Below, in pieces: positions 52,317 through 63,147 of a stretch of 64,000 nucleotides of DNA. The first letter of the stretch is position 1. Each line of letters begins with the position of its first letter. This DNA is from Antedon mediterranea (taxonomy: Eukaryota; Echinodermata; Crinoidea; Comatulida; Antedonidae). The DNA lies in contig NC_092674.1 of the NCBI RefSeq assembly GCF_964355755.1, forward strand, positions 21,044,001-21,108,000, given 5' to 3'. The notes beneath the pieces are model-generated. The model saw only the letters and a list, made by a program, of their open reading frames with translations. It was not told where the DNA came from and made no database searches. The translations under genes and the position numbers were made by a program.

Positions 52317-54363
52317 TTATAAATACTTGTAATTGTATCTACTTGTTACACTCGTTTTGGAATCCAGCGTTGGCGTTACGTATTTTACGCTCGTTAGCGG
52401 CTCAACCGTTGGCGTTACGTCTTTTACGCTCGTGAGCGGCTCAACCGTTGGCGTTACGTATTTTACGCTCGTTAGCGGCTCAACCGTTGGTGTTACGTCT
52501 TTTACGCTCGTGAGCAGCTCAGCCGTTGGTGTTACGCCCGTGAACAGCTTCAATGTTGGTGTTACTTCTATTGCATTCGGTATTGTCTCTATTGAATCTG
52601 TTTAGAAAAAAAAAATATTTATGTAGAATAATTATCGTATCTGTTGTGCGCGGCGGAAGTGTAGTGAAATTCTACTGTTACGGCTGCAGTACCCGAAGCT
52701 CAATAGGCAAGTTAGTGATGTGGAGGTGTTCGAGTCCCACAAGAATCACTTTGTGCATCATTGATCATTCAGACACTTAGATAACTATCTGACACAAAGT
52801 CCGCCGATACTGTTATAAACAAACTAAACATAATTTTTAAAACAATTTAGTGTACTTGTTGCTTTTGGCCATATCAATATATAAATCAAAGGGCAAATAA
52901 TAAATGGATGGGTGTTGAAAAAAAAAAATCAAAATAAATATGCATAATATAGGCAAATAATAAATACGATATCATGAGATCATATTTGCTGGACTCTCTT
53001 GATATAGTTTTGCCGACGACTTTAGATAAATAAGTAAACAAGCTTTACCTTTTTCACAAACCGTATATATAGAAATTGACAAAAGATCTAAGCAGATGAC
53101 GTCAATCCACTCTCCTGTTACGCAGCTATAGATTACACAGTTCTCATTAATGAACAAATAATTATCAGGCTGACCACTTTGCCAGTCTAGAATTAGGTTA
53201 AAAATATTAATGTTGGTATTAAAAAAACAATGCCGTGTCGGTTTTTTTGTGTATGTATTTATCAATGATTTTATGTATATAGACTTGCACTGATGAAGGG
53301 TTAGTGTTGCCCGAAAGCTCTGCTAACTTTTCTGGCTGTTTTATATTATCGTTTTGATTTAGTTTTTCGCTTTCTTGGTATCTCCATTTTGAGATCCAAT
53401 CACCACCATAGCATTGTCATTTTTTCAGTAATTTTCCTTGGGATTTATATATATATATTTATTGTTAAAAAGAGAAAAACAGTTCTATAGATTATAAAAC
53501 ATAAATTTGGTTAATTAAATGTATATATAAACGAAATAATATATGTAGAAAATATTTATAAGAACTAACAGGTTTTGAAAATATATTAAAAAAGGATATG
53601 TATAAATATCACAAAAATTATGGTAAGTAATGATACTGGATAAAGAAATGATTAAAACAACAAAATCATGTATGTAAACACATAACAAAGACACAATGTT
53701 AGAAAAAGTATGTGTAAATTACTATTATTTATATGAAAAGTTACAGAAATAAAAGTTGGACGAACCCTACAACAAAAAAACAATACTGTATCAATGCGCT
53801 GTGGACTTAAGATGTTACACTTTTCAACTACGCTTCTCCCTTTATAATTGGTTCCTATTATCAACGCAACGCATCACAAGAGACAGTTTAGGATGATCCA
53901 TCGCTTGTGATTAATTAACTCGCTTAAGTTACGCTTATTATATCCTTGCGATATTCACGGTACTATGTTTTGTGTATACAGAACTTATGGGTTATTAGTC
54001 CTTATCCGACTAGACTCTACCACTAGAACTATGGAGCGAGTGATCCTCGAAGCCTTGCTATAAGTTCAATTATAGGCCTATTATTTGAAACGGTACTATA
54101 CATAGACCTACTTATATAGTTGGTAGATTCTCCTGTAACCCAAACAAACGTATCTTCCACGGCTTTGTCATTCAATCCAATCCAAAAATTCCGACAAGTT
54201 CTGATGCTGCCAACGAAATCATTTTCCTCTTGCGATGAAATAGTGACTAAATGAGCGTCTAAAGTGTTACAGTATATCTCAGCTTTATCCCATGATGTTT
54301 GGTAGTCGAATGATTTGTAACAACTACTTTCAAACAAACTCCACGAAGGCTCACACACACTCG
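52317..54363 (-). CDS. C-type lectin A with mucin-like Thr/Pro tail (first exon not found)
   Basis: Three phase-1 exons, 54112-54363, 53049-53186 and 52317-52597, encode a C-type lectin-like domain and a repeat tail. The domain starts CEPSWSLFESSCYKSF and has the landmarks CNTLDAHLVTISSQEENDFV, FWIGLNDKAVEDTFVW, NWQSGQPDNY and VCEKG. QPD suggests galactose-type specificity, but the usual WND calcium site reads WID. The last exon encodes about five 13-residue units (DVTPTVEPLTSVK) and ends in a polar tail (TSRYNYKYL). All phases match gene B. No signal-peptide exon was identified between 54364 and 56387, so the gene is incomplete, uses a diverged exon, or borrows exon 1 of gene B. Secreted recognition lectins of this sort are common in invertebrate immunity; that role is inference. 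Confidence 0.8.
52345..52555 (-). repeat. 39-bp coding minisatellite of lectin A
   Basis: Five tandem 39-bp units, consensus GTTGGCGTTACGTCTTTTAC then GCTCGTGAGCGGCTCAACC on the plus strand, encoding DVTPTVEPLTSVK on the minus strand. The unit length matches the array in lectin B, and the two consensus units are clearly related. Confidence 0.9.
53280..53440 (+). mobile_element. Retroelement-like fragment (possible Penelope-type terminal region)
   Basis: The stretch with CTGATGAAGGGTTAGTGTTG, CCCGAAAGCTCTGC and TATTATCGTTTTGATTTAG followed by TTTCGCTTTCTTGGTATCTC looks like a dispersed repeat I associate with Penelope-like element termini. That attribution is from memory and uncertain. It is in intron 2 of lectin A. 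Confidence 0.3.
53988..54050 (-). mobile_element. SINE fragment
   Basis: Read on the minus strand, CACTCGCTCCATAGTTCTAG, TGGTAGAGTCTAGTCGGAT and AAGGACTAATAACCCATA match the central body of the SINE at 33930-34240. Only about 60 bp remain, between exons 2 and 3 of lectin A. Confidence 0.6.
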
Positions 54364-56387
54364 CTAAATTTACATAATTAAGAAGAGATCGGTTTTGAAA
54401 CATTCATGATTGTCATTCATAAATATTTTATGGCAAAATATATACATTTCTTTCAATAACATTATTTCAAGAACTTTTTTATTTCTTTAATTTTATTTCT
54501 GGCATTATTATTGTTATTGTTATTATTATTATTGTTTTATCGACCTACAATAAAAATGTAAAAAGAATGTGAAATGATTAGAGAAAGGAAAGTCCTTTGA
54601 CACTTATTAAACCAGGAAAAAAAGTGAATTTAACTCTTCCTTGATTAAACCAATCAAAATTGTAATCAATTTTAGGAATTACCGACTTATTACATTCTGT
54701 ATAGGCCTATTAAAATGTTCTTTATCTATATTATCTATCTCTTCCTTGAATAAACCAATCAAAATTGTAATCAATTTTAGGAATTACCGACTTACTACAT
54801 TCTGTATAGGCCTATTAAAATGTTCTTTATCTATTATTATCTATATGTCTATGTACTATTATTAGTGTATTTGTGTTATTTTAATTATTTAATTTTTCTA
54901 CAAATTTTAGTCTACATGATTATAGTTACTAACTGCGAAAATGTGCTTTTACTTACTTACTCCCACGCTGTTAGTTTCATTGTGGCATTAAAACTACTAA
55001 TAGGTAATGTGTTGTTCAAACCATTTGTCCTTTTGAACAAATGAAGCCAGCAAACATTCACCGTTAGATAACAATTTTATTATGATTATTTAATTTGTTC
55101 AGCAGCTTTTGTGTTTAAATTAAATTTCCAAATTACAATAAATTACAAAATTGAATTATGTGATAGGTCTATACAATTCAATACAAACTTTGATTGTAGT
55201 GCACCACATAATATCATTCATTGTACAGTTATTAAACAAATTTCCATTTTGTCTCTACTGAACAATTCAAAATTAAATCAATATTAAATTTATTAAAAAA
55301 CGATATTGAAGGAGGGATAAATCTCCTCCGCGTTATACCAAAATCATACTACCGTATCTTATTAAAACATACGTTGGTTACTACATTGATTTTTATCTTA
55401 AAAGCTATGTATATAAATTAATATTTTGTTTACAGTGGAGTTATTACTTTATTTCAAAGAATTTTCATAATTAACATTTCATAGATTCCTGTAAAAATAT
55501 AAATTTAATGACGTTTATTCTAAAACATCTACCCTTGTCTTGCATGTACTGTCCGTAATATATTTTCAGGAAAAAGCGTGTGTCATTAATATTCCGCAAG
55601 GGGTCAATTACGTAACTGTTTAACATCTACTTCCTGTTAAAGTCGAAACTCGCGGCCTACATGACATAAAAGAAAGTTTTATTATCTACCGACATAAAGA
55701 CAAGCAATACTGAAGAATGGGGTTGTTTAAATGAATGAACTGAATAACGAGTCGTATACTGTGAATCTTCATCAAAGATCTATTACTAAAAATGTAAATA
55801 CATTTATATCTTCCTTTCTTTCAGTAAAGATTTTGTCAAAATGTTGCTCACAAGACTTACTAGAACTTTCAAATTCTATACCTAATGAGATTCGAGATAT
55901 TTTTGTTAATGGTTCATATTATAAATTATTTTTACAGTAATTTAAATGTCAGAAAGAAGCTTTTTATAAAAAGAGGTTTTTGCTTTGACTACGCTGTTAA
56001 ACCTACTGGCGATATTTCTTTTTGCGTAGACTTGAATTTCAAAATGTTTTGTTTTTCTAACCTTTATCCTTTTCCACAAAAAAAACATTGTAGATAATAT
56101 ATTAATAAAAATTATTGAATTTGGTCAGCAACTTTTCATGTTTATATTTTTTTCCAAGCGTTTCTATTTATTAAATTATTTGATAGACCTATACAATTGA
56201 AATGTGTAATTCGTGTGTAATTATTGCACCATCATTTTTTGTATAACAAAAATCGCTTTTCTAGTCCATCAGTACCACACACTTCAATTGAAGCAAAACC
56301 GTCGACGACAATTAAATGAAATCAAGGATGAACATATCCAAATATTACAACATACGTTGACTACTTCCTTCGTGTAATTTGAAAAGA
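54364..56387. other. Interval between lectin genes A and B
   Basis: No exon was supported. It includes a 105-bp tandem duplication (54634-54843). Sequence at 55050-55230 resembles 56100-56260 (GTTCAGCAGCTTTT / GTCAGCAACTTTTC, ATAGGTCTATACAATTCAA / ATAGACCTATACAATTGAA), a trace of local duplication. A 69-residue plus-strand frame at 55731-55940 has no recognisable domain. Confidence 0.5.
54634..54843. repeat. Tandem duplication, 105-bp unit x2
   Basis: Two almost identical copies, each from CTCTTCCTTGA through AAACCAATCAAAATTGTAAT and ACATTCTGTATAGGCC to TTCTTTATCTAT. Differences are few, so the duplication is recent. Confidence 0.9.
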
Positions 56388-59300
56388 TTAGCATAAAAAA
56401 GTAATACTGATCACAAAAAATGGTATACTTGTTAAGATCGTGGTCGGCTCCATCGTTGGTGTTACGTCTATTACGGTCGTGGTCGGCGCCATCGTTGGTG
56501 TTACGTTTATTACGGTCTTTATGGTCGGCTCCATCGTTGGTGTTACGTCTATTACGGTCGTGTTCGGCTCCATCGTTGGTGTTACGTATGTTACGGTGGT
56601 GTTCGGCTCCATCGTTGGTGTTACGTCTATTACGGTCGTGGTCGGCTCCATCGTTGGTGTTACGTCTATTACGGTCGTGGTCGGCTCCATCGTTGGTGTT
56701 ACGTCTATTACGGTCATGGTCGGCTCCATCGTTGGTGTGACGTTTAACCTCGATGACATGTTTTCTGAATCTGTTAAAACAATGTCGTTTTGTAATGTAA
56801 TTAAAAAATGGAACGACGTAAATTGAATTGTGTTTTTCCCACAAAATAGTATGTAAAACTTGTTTCATAGAACTGAATTGTGTTTTATTCATGTTATAAT
56901 TTCCTATTTATGGCAATATATTTACCTATATATTCTAAATCACTTTAATTAAGGTTTTACCCATTTGAAAACAAAATGGTCATATTTAACAAAAATTCAA
57001 AATAAATATGCCTTATATAAAGTTGTTGCCTTCGGAAAAGAATTGTACTTTAGGCGTCAGGCGTTTTCCATTTTTGTGTTGGAAATGTTTGTATATGTAC
57101 TTGTGTTGCCAAATGTCTAGGAAATAAACAAAATTATTGCGTTACCTTTTTCACACACTGTATCTTTAATGTTCCACGAATGATTAGACGAACAACGCAA
57201 ATCAACCCACTGCCCATTTTGGCATTTATAGTGTACGCAGTCCTCTGCACTGGAATAATCATCAGGCTGATCACTTTGCCAGTCTAGAACGAAGCCAAAT
57301 AATATTAACATTTATATGTCTTATCACTGACCTTGTGAGACATATAGATGAGAAGTCGCAACGACAAGATTATCCGTCAAAACAGATTTTGAAACCCTCT
57401 CATTTAAGCAAGTAAGACAACGTCATAGTGTCCAATTATTGATCACTTAGGCCTACCAACCCCCGTACCAACCCTAACTACCATATTCCCCCCCCCCCAC
57501 ACTAAAAAAATAGGCATCGAGCTTCTCCCACGGACTATGCATTGTAATCGTCAACTGAAATAATTGATTTTCCCCGCAGAGAGCAAACTTAGCCTTGGGT
57601 CATCTTGGGCCAATTGTTTTAGACAATCCATGATCTTCCCCGTATCTGAAAAGCAACGAAGCGTGACATTTTTGTCAAGAATATAAATATTTGCTAAGGA
57701 GCAATAGATTAAATCTTTCAATTGTATCTAAATGGACAGCAAATAAATAATACTAATAATGAAAATATAATTATTAGAAACATCATTAGGTACTTAAAAA
57801 GTTGGTAGATTCTCCTGTAATCCAAACAAACGTATTTTCTACGGCTTTGTCATTCAATCCAATCCAAAAATCCTGACAAGTTTCGATGCTGTTGCCAACG
57901 AAATTATTTTCCTCTTGCGATGAAATAGTGACTAGATGCGCGTCTAAAGATTCACAATATTCTTCAGATTCGTCACATGTTGTGTTGGTGTCGAATAATT
58001 TATAACAACTACTTCCAAAAAAACTCCACGAAGGTTCACATAAACTTTCTGAACATATTATAATAAAGAAAACAGTATTGTCAATACACATAATAAATGT
58101 TAGTATTGTAATTCATAGTTTCAAATTATATACCAAATTTGTAAAAAAGTAGGCCTTAAACTACTTTAAATCATCAACATAGAAATGTCATGTTCAAGTT
58201 CTCCTCAGTGAAGACGTGACCGTCTAACTTGGAAATGAAAATATAGAGGACGCTAAAATGATAAACCAAACCATATATTAAACAACATTAAATAATGGCA
58301 TACTTTCTATTTTCTTACAGTATCTAACTGTATATCTAGAGTAGTATTATAAATGCACACATCGAGATATTGTTTTTATTTATCAAGAAAAAGTGGGAGA
58401 AATAGCATATTTCGTTAGAGTGTGGGAGATGACTCGACAGAATCTTTCAATCGGTAGCAGTGCACAGGAAGTAAAGAAGAGAAATATTTAAAGTACAATC
58501 TATCGTGCAGTATTGAAATTAACATTCAATCAATTAATTCAACTTTATTTCAGACAAACTGTCCATATGAAACACATAAAGTTTACAAAAACAACACATT
58601 ATTATGGCTATACTGATACTAGTTAACACACGTAAAAGTATACATGAGATTAAATATACAAAGGTTCTGTCCATTTTCTATTCAACATGTATTTTAATGC
58701 ATTTTAATGTTTTAAAGATGTATTTTCCCTCCTAAAAAATAATTCTTAAAACATGTTTAATATGCTATTTTAATATCCCATAATAGTTATCCACTTTCAC
58801 CAAAAATTGGATTAAAAACTAAATTTATTTACCTGAAAAAAGGTGTAATTTAAAGCAAGAAAACTGAAATTAGCTGCCAGGCAATGGGTTTTTGGTTGGG
58901 TTTAACCATTTATTTTGTCTTTTTCTAAGTGAAAGCATTATTTTTTTTTTCGTTTTTTTGTCTACGAAAGTGATTAGATGTACCTTGTACAAAGTTGAAA
59001 CAGTAAATACACATATGCTATTCGTATCCTTTTCCATCTTTCTCCTTACTACTCATTTGACTTTTTTTCACTCCACCATTGGTAATACCCTTCCTCTCCA
59101 CACAGATATCGATATCAACTTGGCTGCCTTTTAAAGCTCTCCATATTCTTACTCCTCAAGCTATCTATTACTTGCTAATATCACATCTAATGGGCGCAAC
59201 AGTCTTTTAGATTCAGTGCTCCAACTTTTTAAAATTCTCTTCCTTTAAATATTCGACTTGTTTCATCTTACTCTTCCGTCTAAATTTGGCTCAAGAACGA

Positions 59301-59982
59301 TCTTCTTGTTTCTTCCTTTTCCTCTTTTCTTCTGAGATGGCCAATTTAAATAATTTTTTTGTTCTAATTTTTTTTGCTTTATTTTATCTTTTTTTTATCT
59401 TTATAAATTAATTCTATTTATTATAATTTAATTTTTATAAATTATTATTTTTATTTATGTCTTTCTTGTATTATTTGTTTAGGGTCCCTAATGTTCAGCT
59501 TCGGCTGGATGGACCACCCTCGTAAAATATTGTTGAAAAAAAAACCAAAGCAAAAAAACAAAACAAAAATAAATATATTATATAATATTTAAAAAGCAAA
59601 CATGCTGGCAGTGCAATAATTGTGAAATCAGATACTAAAGTACAGTACTGTCTAATAATTTGAGAAATAACATAATGATGTCTTAATACATTTATAATAA
59701 TGGTATAGATAGAACTAATGCCAACGTATAATCGTCGGACATGTGTTGTTGACTATAATTTATCCTATTCAGATAACGTTGTTTGTATTGGCATTATTTT
59801 CTTTTTATTCTTCCTTACCCGATAATGTGTACCGGCCTACGAGTCTCCTAGATTCTATTCTTATTTGAAATTGAACGAAAATAAATATTAGCAAAGTTAA
59901 AAAAAACAACTAAAATAGGCTTACCTGTATTTGGTGGTTGCCTCATCACAAGTACGGTAATAAATACATGAATGTATAACAT
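56388..59982 (-). CDS. C-type lectin B with signal peptide and mucin-like Thr/Pro tail
   Basis: Four exons in matching phase: 59925-59982, 57794-58048, 57146-57283 and 56388-56770, giving about 277 residues. Exon 1 encodes a short signal peptide (MLYIHVFITVLVMRQPPNTG). The lectin domain runs from CEPSWSFFGSSCYKLF through CESLDAHLVTISSQEENNFV, FWIGLNDKAVENTFVW, NWQSDQPDDY, EDCVHYKCQNGQWVDLRC to VCEKG. The QPD motif is present, while WND reads WVD, so calcium-dependent sugar binding may be altered. The final exon encodes about eight 13-residue units (DVTPTMEPTTTVI), rich in O-glycosylation candidates, then a hydrophobic end (ILTSIPFFVISITFLC) that could serve as a GPI-attachment signal or short anchor. 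It is the duplicate of gene A, 2 kb downstream. A pathogen-recognition or adhesion role is inferred from the family. Confidence 0.88.
56437..56735 (-). repeat. 39-bp coding minisatellite of lectin B
   Basis: Eight units of mostly 39 bp, plus-strand consensus GTTGGTGTTACGTCTATTAC then GGTCGTGGTCGGCTCCATC; one unit has an extra codon. The frame that joins the lectin exons encodes VTPTMEPTTTVID-type repeats. The alternative minus frame (NRRNTNDGADHDR) is also open but does not match the splice phase. Confidence 0.92.
58722..58915 (-). mobile_element. TTGTCCCCC-family repeat, copy 3 (degraded)
   Basis: In reverse orientation it shares TTGCCTGGCAGCTAAT, TTTCAGGTAAATAAAT, CCAATTTTTGGTGAAAGT and AAAATAGCATATTAAA with copies 1 and 2. 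The termini are mutated. In intron 1 of lectin B. Confidence 0.55.
59030..59560 (+). mobile_element. Degenerate LINE 3' fragment
   Basis: With frame breaks, 59205-59330 reads like FSAPTF-NSLPLNIRLVSSYS and IWLKNDLLVSS, matching the C-terminal pattern of non-LTR reverse transcriptases seen at 39925-40075. The end TCGGCTGGATGGACCACCCT followed by CGTAAAATATTGTTGAAA resembles a LINE 3' terminus. In intron 1 of lectin B. Confidence 0.6.
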
Positions 59983-60469
59983 CTTCTCAGTGATTTTCTA
60001 CCGACAGTTCACAACGTTTAAATAGAAAAATAGAAATGATGGATATTGAGTCTATTCACAATAAATGTATTTTATATGTCACTAGTCTGATTGGCTTGTA
60101 AAATGAACCAATAGAAGTACGAATGTGTTTGCGATTGTGTGATAATAGACGAAGGCACCAATCAAATAATTGAATTATCTATTATTTACTTTAATGATGA
60201 AGGAAAAAATAATTTATTTTTAACTTTGGTGAGCAACAGAACACATGTTTTGTTATGTTATGTGTTTCGTACATAAAAAACTGTATAATATTACCACCAT
60301 CCGGTGTTGATTTAAAGATCGAGTTGCTATACAATTAGATTGTAGCTAGCTCAATGATATAGGCCTACATACATTACGAAAGACTGTTTATTCACTTCAT
60401 ATAGGTCTATGTCTTTATATTTATTTACAGTTAAATTTTTTATAATTTGTTTCAACATAAATTAGATAC
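59983..60469. other. 5' flank of lectin gene B
   Basis: Probable promoter region of lectin B (minus strand). No clear TATA box or known regulatory site was identified. Confidence 0.4.
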
Positions 60470-61490
60470 ACTAGCTTCGCTCGCGTACCATCTCAGTCGT
60501 GCCCACAGATGGACGTTCTCGATAGACAGTAATTTCAGCGTAAAAAAACTGGCCATTTCAAAATGTACGTACCACAGGATTATAATACATTGTCGTTTAC
60601 AGAAACGAATAAATAGACACGATGATTTATGTAATCAACTAAAATTAGCACCCTAGGAATTACTTACGAAAGAGAAAGTTGTCACAAAATGTGTTCACAA
60701 TTTTGATTTGGACTCATTTAAACAAACCCAGTTTGTTTTTTGTATGTAACATTAAGGTTGAGGGAAGGTACAAAGAGGAACAGTTTTTAAATATATTCTT
60801 TATCCACTCGGCAACGATTTTTTTTCATGTTTTGTAGGCCTATAAATAATATACCACTAAATACACTAAAACATTTGCGATTTAATACTTTGTTAAAGCT
60901 GTCACTGTCATAGTCGATTGAAATAGTAAAGTACATGTGACGATACACCACTACGACGTTTATATTTTTTGTAATTATTAATTAATACAAACGTTGAGAA
61001 GCAACTGTCAGTATTATAGTTTATTTGTATATTATGTGTTTATAATCTAATAGTAGGGCCTCCCACACTCACAGTATTATAGTTTATTTGTATGTTTATA
61101 ACCAAATACTTTGGAATGTTCCATTCATCGCAAATCATAGTACATTTGTATAAACGTATATTAAATCTAAATAGTATTTTGTAAAGAAAATCGGCCTGTC
61201 GAGCTGTTCAACCGGTTTTCAGCCATTAAAACAATTATCGTAGGAGGAGATTGGAAAATGCGAAGCATCCTCGTATGCGGGTATTTTTCAAGATGGACAT
61301 TCATTAGACAGTGTATACTACGATCGAAAGAAATGCCCTTTTTGAGGCAAATCGTTGAACAGGGTTACAACAGTTGGTTAAAATCAGTACCGAAAGTACG
61401 AACCAACTTTATATAGGCCCTACCATCGAGTAAACATTCTAGAAATAACGCGCAATTTACCGTTATTTGCCCTCAAGTAAATTTATTGAC
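60470..61490 (+). repeat. Dispersed 0.9-kb repeat, copy 2
   Basis: It matches 50170-51055 in order, beginning with GCTTCGCTCGCGTACCATCT (the left hairpin arm is damaged) and ending near TCTAGAAATAACGCGCAATT. It contains a local insertion (about 60980-61130) with two copies of AGTATTATAGTTTATTTGTA. It abuts the tRNA array. Confidence 0.75.
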
Positions 61491-61563
61491 TAAAAGTGAT
61501 TCTTGATAAAGTAGTTGAGGTGCAAATAGACCAACATTTCTAATTTCAAATCACAAAATGTGT

Positions 61564-61671
61564 TCCCCAGTGGCTCAGTCGGTTAGCGCGCCGTACTTAT
61601 AAGCAGTACATGGCTTCGCCCTTACTGGTTTGGTAATGCGGAGGTCGAGAGTTCGATCCTCTCCTGGGGAA
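61564..61671 (+). tRNA. trnI-UAU: tRNA-Ile(UAU), intron-containing, copy 1
   Basis: The acceptor stem TCCCCAG pairs with CTGGGGA, with discriminator A at 61671. The T-arm is GAGAG-TTCGATC-CTCTC. The anticodon stem CCGTA pairs with TGCGG (one G-U), and the loop CTTATA..A gives anticodon TAT at 61598-61600. A 34-nt intron (61602-61635) follows A37 at the canonical place, as in vertebrate tRNA-Ile(UAU), which is also intron-containing. The D-stem has one mismatch in both copies. It decodes the AUA isoleucine codon. Confidence 0.92.
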
Positions 61672-61861
61672 ACTAAATTTTTACCAACAAAATATCGACT
61701 ATCATAATAATAATACATATTACTTATACATTTATGCTAGTATACCAAGTTAAAAGAAGTTGTATATAATAATGTTTTCCAACATTCTGCCTTTAACCAC
61801 CAAATTCGTTTTGAGCTAAACATAGGTATACGGGTACCAATCGAACGTCAGAAGTTGTATT

Positions 61862-61948
61862 GTATTGTATAAGTGGACGTAGTTAAGGCGATAAACTTGA
61901 ATTTAGGAGTTTCCCCGCGGATGTTCGAGTGCTGCCATGCCGACTACG
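61862..61948 (+). pseudogene. tRNA-Ser(UGA)-like relic, copy 1
   Basis: The segment keeps tRNA-Ser landmarks in order: GTAGTTAAGGCGAT (D-arm), ACTTGAAT (loop with TGA), GTTTCCCCGCG (long variable arm), TGTTCGAGT (T-loop) and CCGACTACG (3' acceptor). The 5' acceptor strand and the T-stem pairing are lost, so it should not fold. It is present in each array unit. The assignment is by pattern recognition and moderate in certainty. Confidence 0.5.
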
Positions 61949-62850
61949 AATTAAACATTTATCACAATCTAATATTTATTACTGCTACTACAATACATTT
62001 TTCGTGTAGGCCTAATTTTACGTATCTCGAAGCCGAATTGATGAATTGTACGTGCTGCTCACATTTGGCACACTGATGTTTATTGAGGGGACGCACACGA
62101 TAGGCTACCGTATGTCACATTCCTGAATTTTAAGGATAAACACTAAAAAAAGGCAAAAAATAACAGTAATTTGACATGTTTCATGAGTTGTTACGTCACG
62201 CAACAGAAATTTATAATTCCCAGCAATGTTTTAACTGTATATATGAACTGTTTTATAAGTTGTTTTGTGACTGTGTAATTTGGCAGTAGTCACTCTCATA
62301 CTGTAGGCCTACATTTAAAAGTAACACATCCAAATGCCAACTTCAAGTCAATGGCTACCAGATGTCTCTGTGAGACGGTTATTTGAACCAGTACCAGTAC
62401 CAGTACCATCAACTACGCATCAACCTGATACCACTTAAAACAGTTTAAATTAGAGAATAAGAGTGACTATAAGGAATGGTATGATAAAGCAAAATCAAAG
62501 TCATCCCTAAGTGATTGTGCATTATCTATTTTCGAGTTGTGCACTTTTTGTGTTTAAAAGTCCGTACATTTCTGATGCGCACCCAAGATTAATAATATTC
62601 ACACAGCACAAAGTCCCGTATTCAATATTGCGCTTTTATTAATAACTTAATCATCCTATACGAATTATTATTAAGGCAGGCAAGTGGTGCGGAGCACGGG
62701 TTACTGCTATCCCACAACATTTAATTAAACAAGTTACAGCTAACAAATATCCCACACTCAGATGCATGACTACCGTACTGAAAGTGATTCTTGATAACGT
62801 AGTAGAGGTGCAAATAGACCAACAATTCTAATTTTATATCACAAATGTGT

Positions 62851-62958
62851 TCCCCAGTGGCTCAGTCGGTTAGCGCGCCGTACTTATAAACAGTACATGG
62901 TTTCATCCTTACTGGTTTGGTAATGCGGAGGTCGAGAGTTCGATCCTCTCCTGGGGAA
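62851..62958 (+). tRNA. trnI-UAU: tRNA-Ile(UAU), intron-containing, copy 2
   Basis: Identical to copy 1 in all mature positions; the only differences I see are in the intron (AAACAGTACATGGTTTCATC versus AAGCAGTACATGGCTTCGCC). Constraint on the mature part but not the intron supports a functional gene. Confidence 0.92.
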
Positions 62959-63147
62959 ACTGAATTTTTACCAACAAAATATCGACTATCATATTATAAT
63001 AATACATATTACTTATACATTTATGCTAGTATACCAAGTTAAAAGAAGTTGTATATATTGTTTTTGAACATTCTGCCTTTAACCACCAAATTCGTTTTGA
63101 GCTAAACATAGGTATACGGGTACCAATCGAACGTCAGAAGTTGTATT

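Noticed and set aside
52675-52745. Possible tRNA (GTGTTCGAGTCCCAC B-box-like)
   Set aside because: Only the B-box-like half is convincing; no acceptor or anticodon stems could be paired, so at most a SINE trace.
55731-55940. 69-residue plus-strand frame
   Set aside because: No recognisable domain or conserved neighbour; length expected by chance in this AT-rich interval.
56284-56892. 202-residue minus-strand frame with NRRNTNDGADHDR repeats
   Set aside because: It is out of phase with the phase-1 splice from lectin exon 3; the Thr/Pro frame joins correctly and is matched by gene A.
61873-62076. 67-residue frame conserved in both array units (also 63159-63362)
   Set aside because: It starts at GTG rather than ATG, overlaps the tRNA-Ser-like relic, and is conserved only because the whole unit is duplicated.
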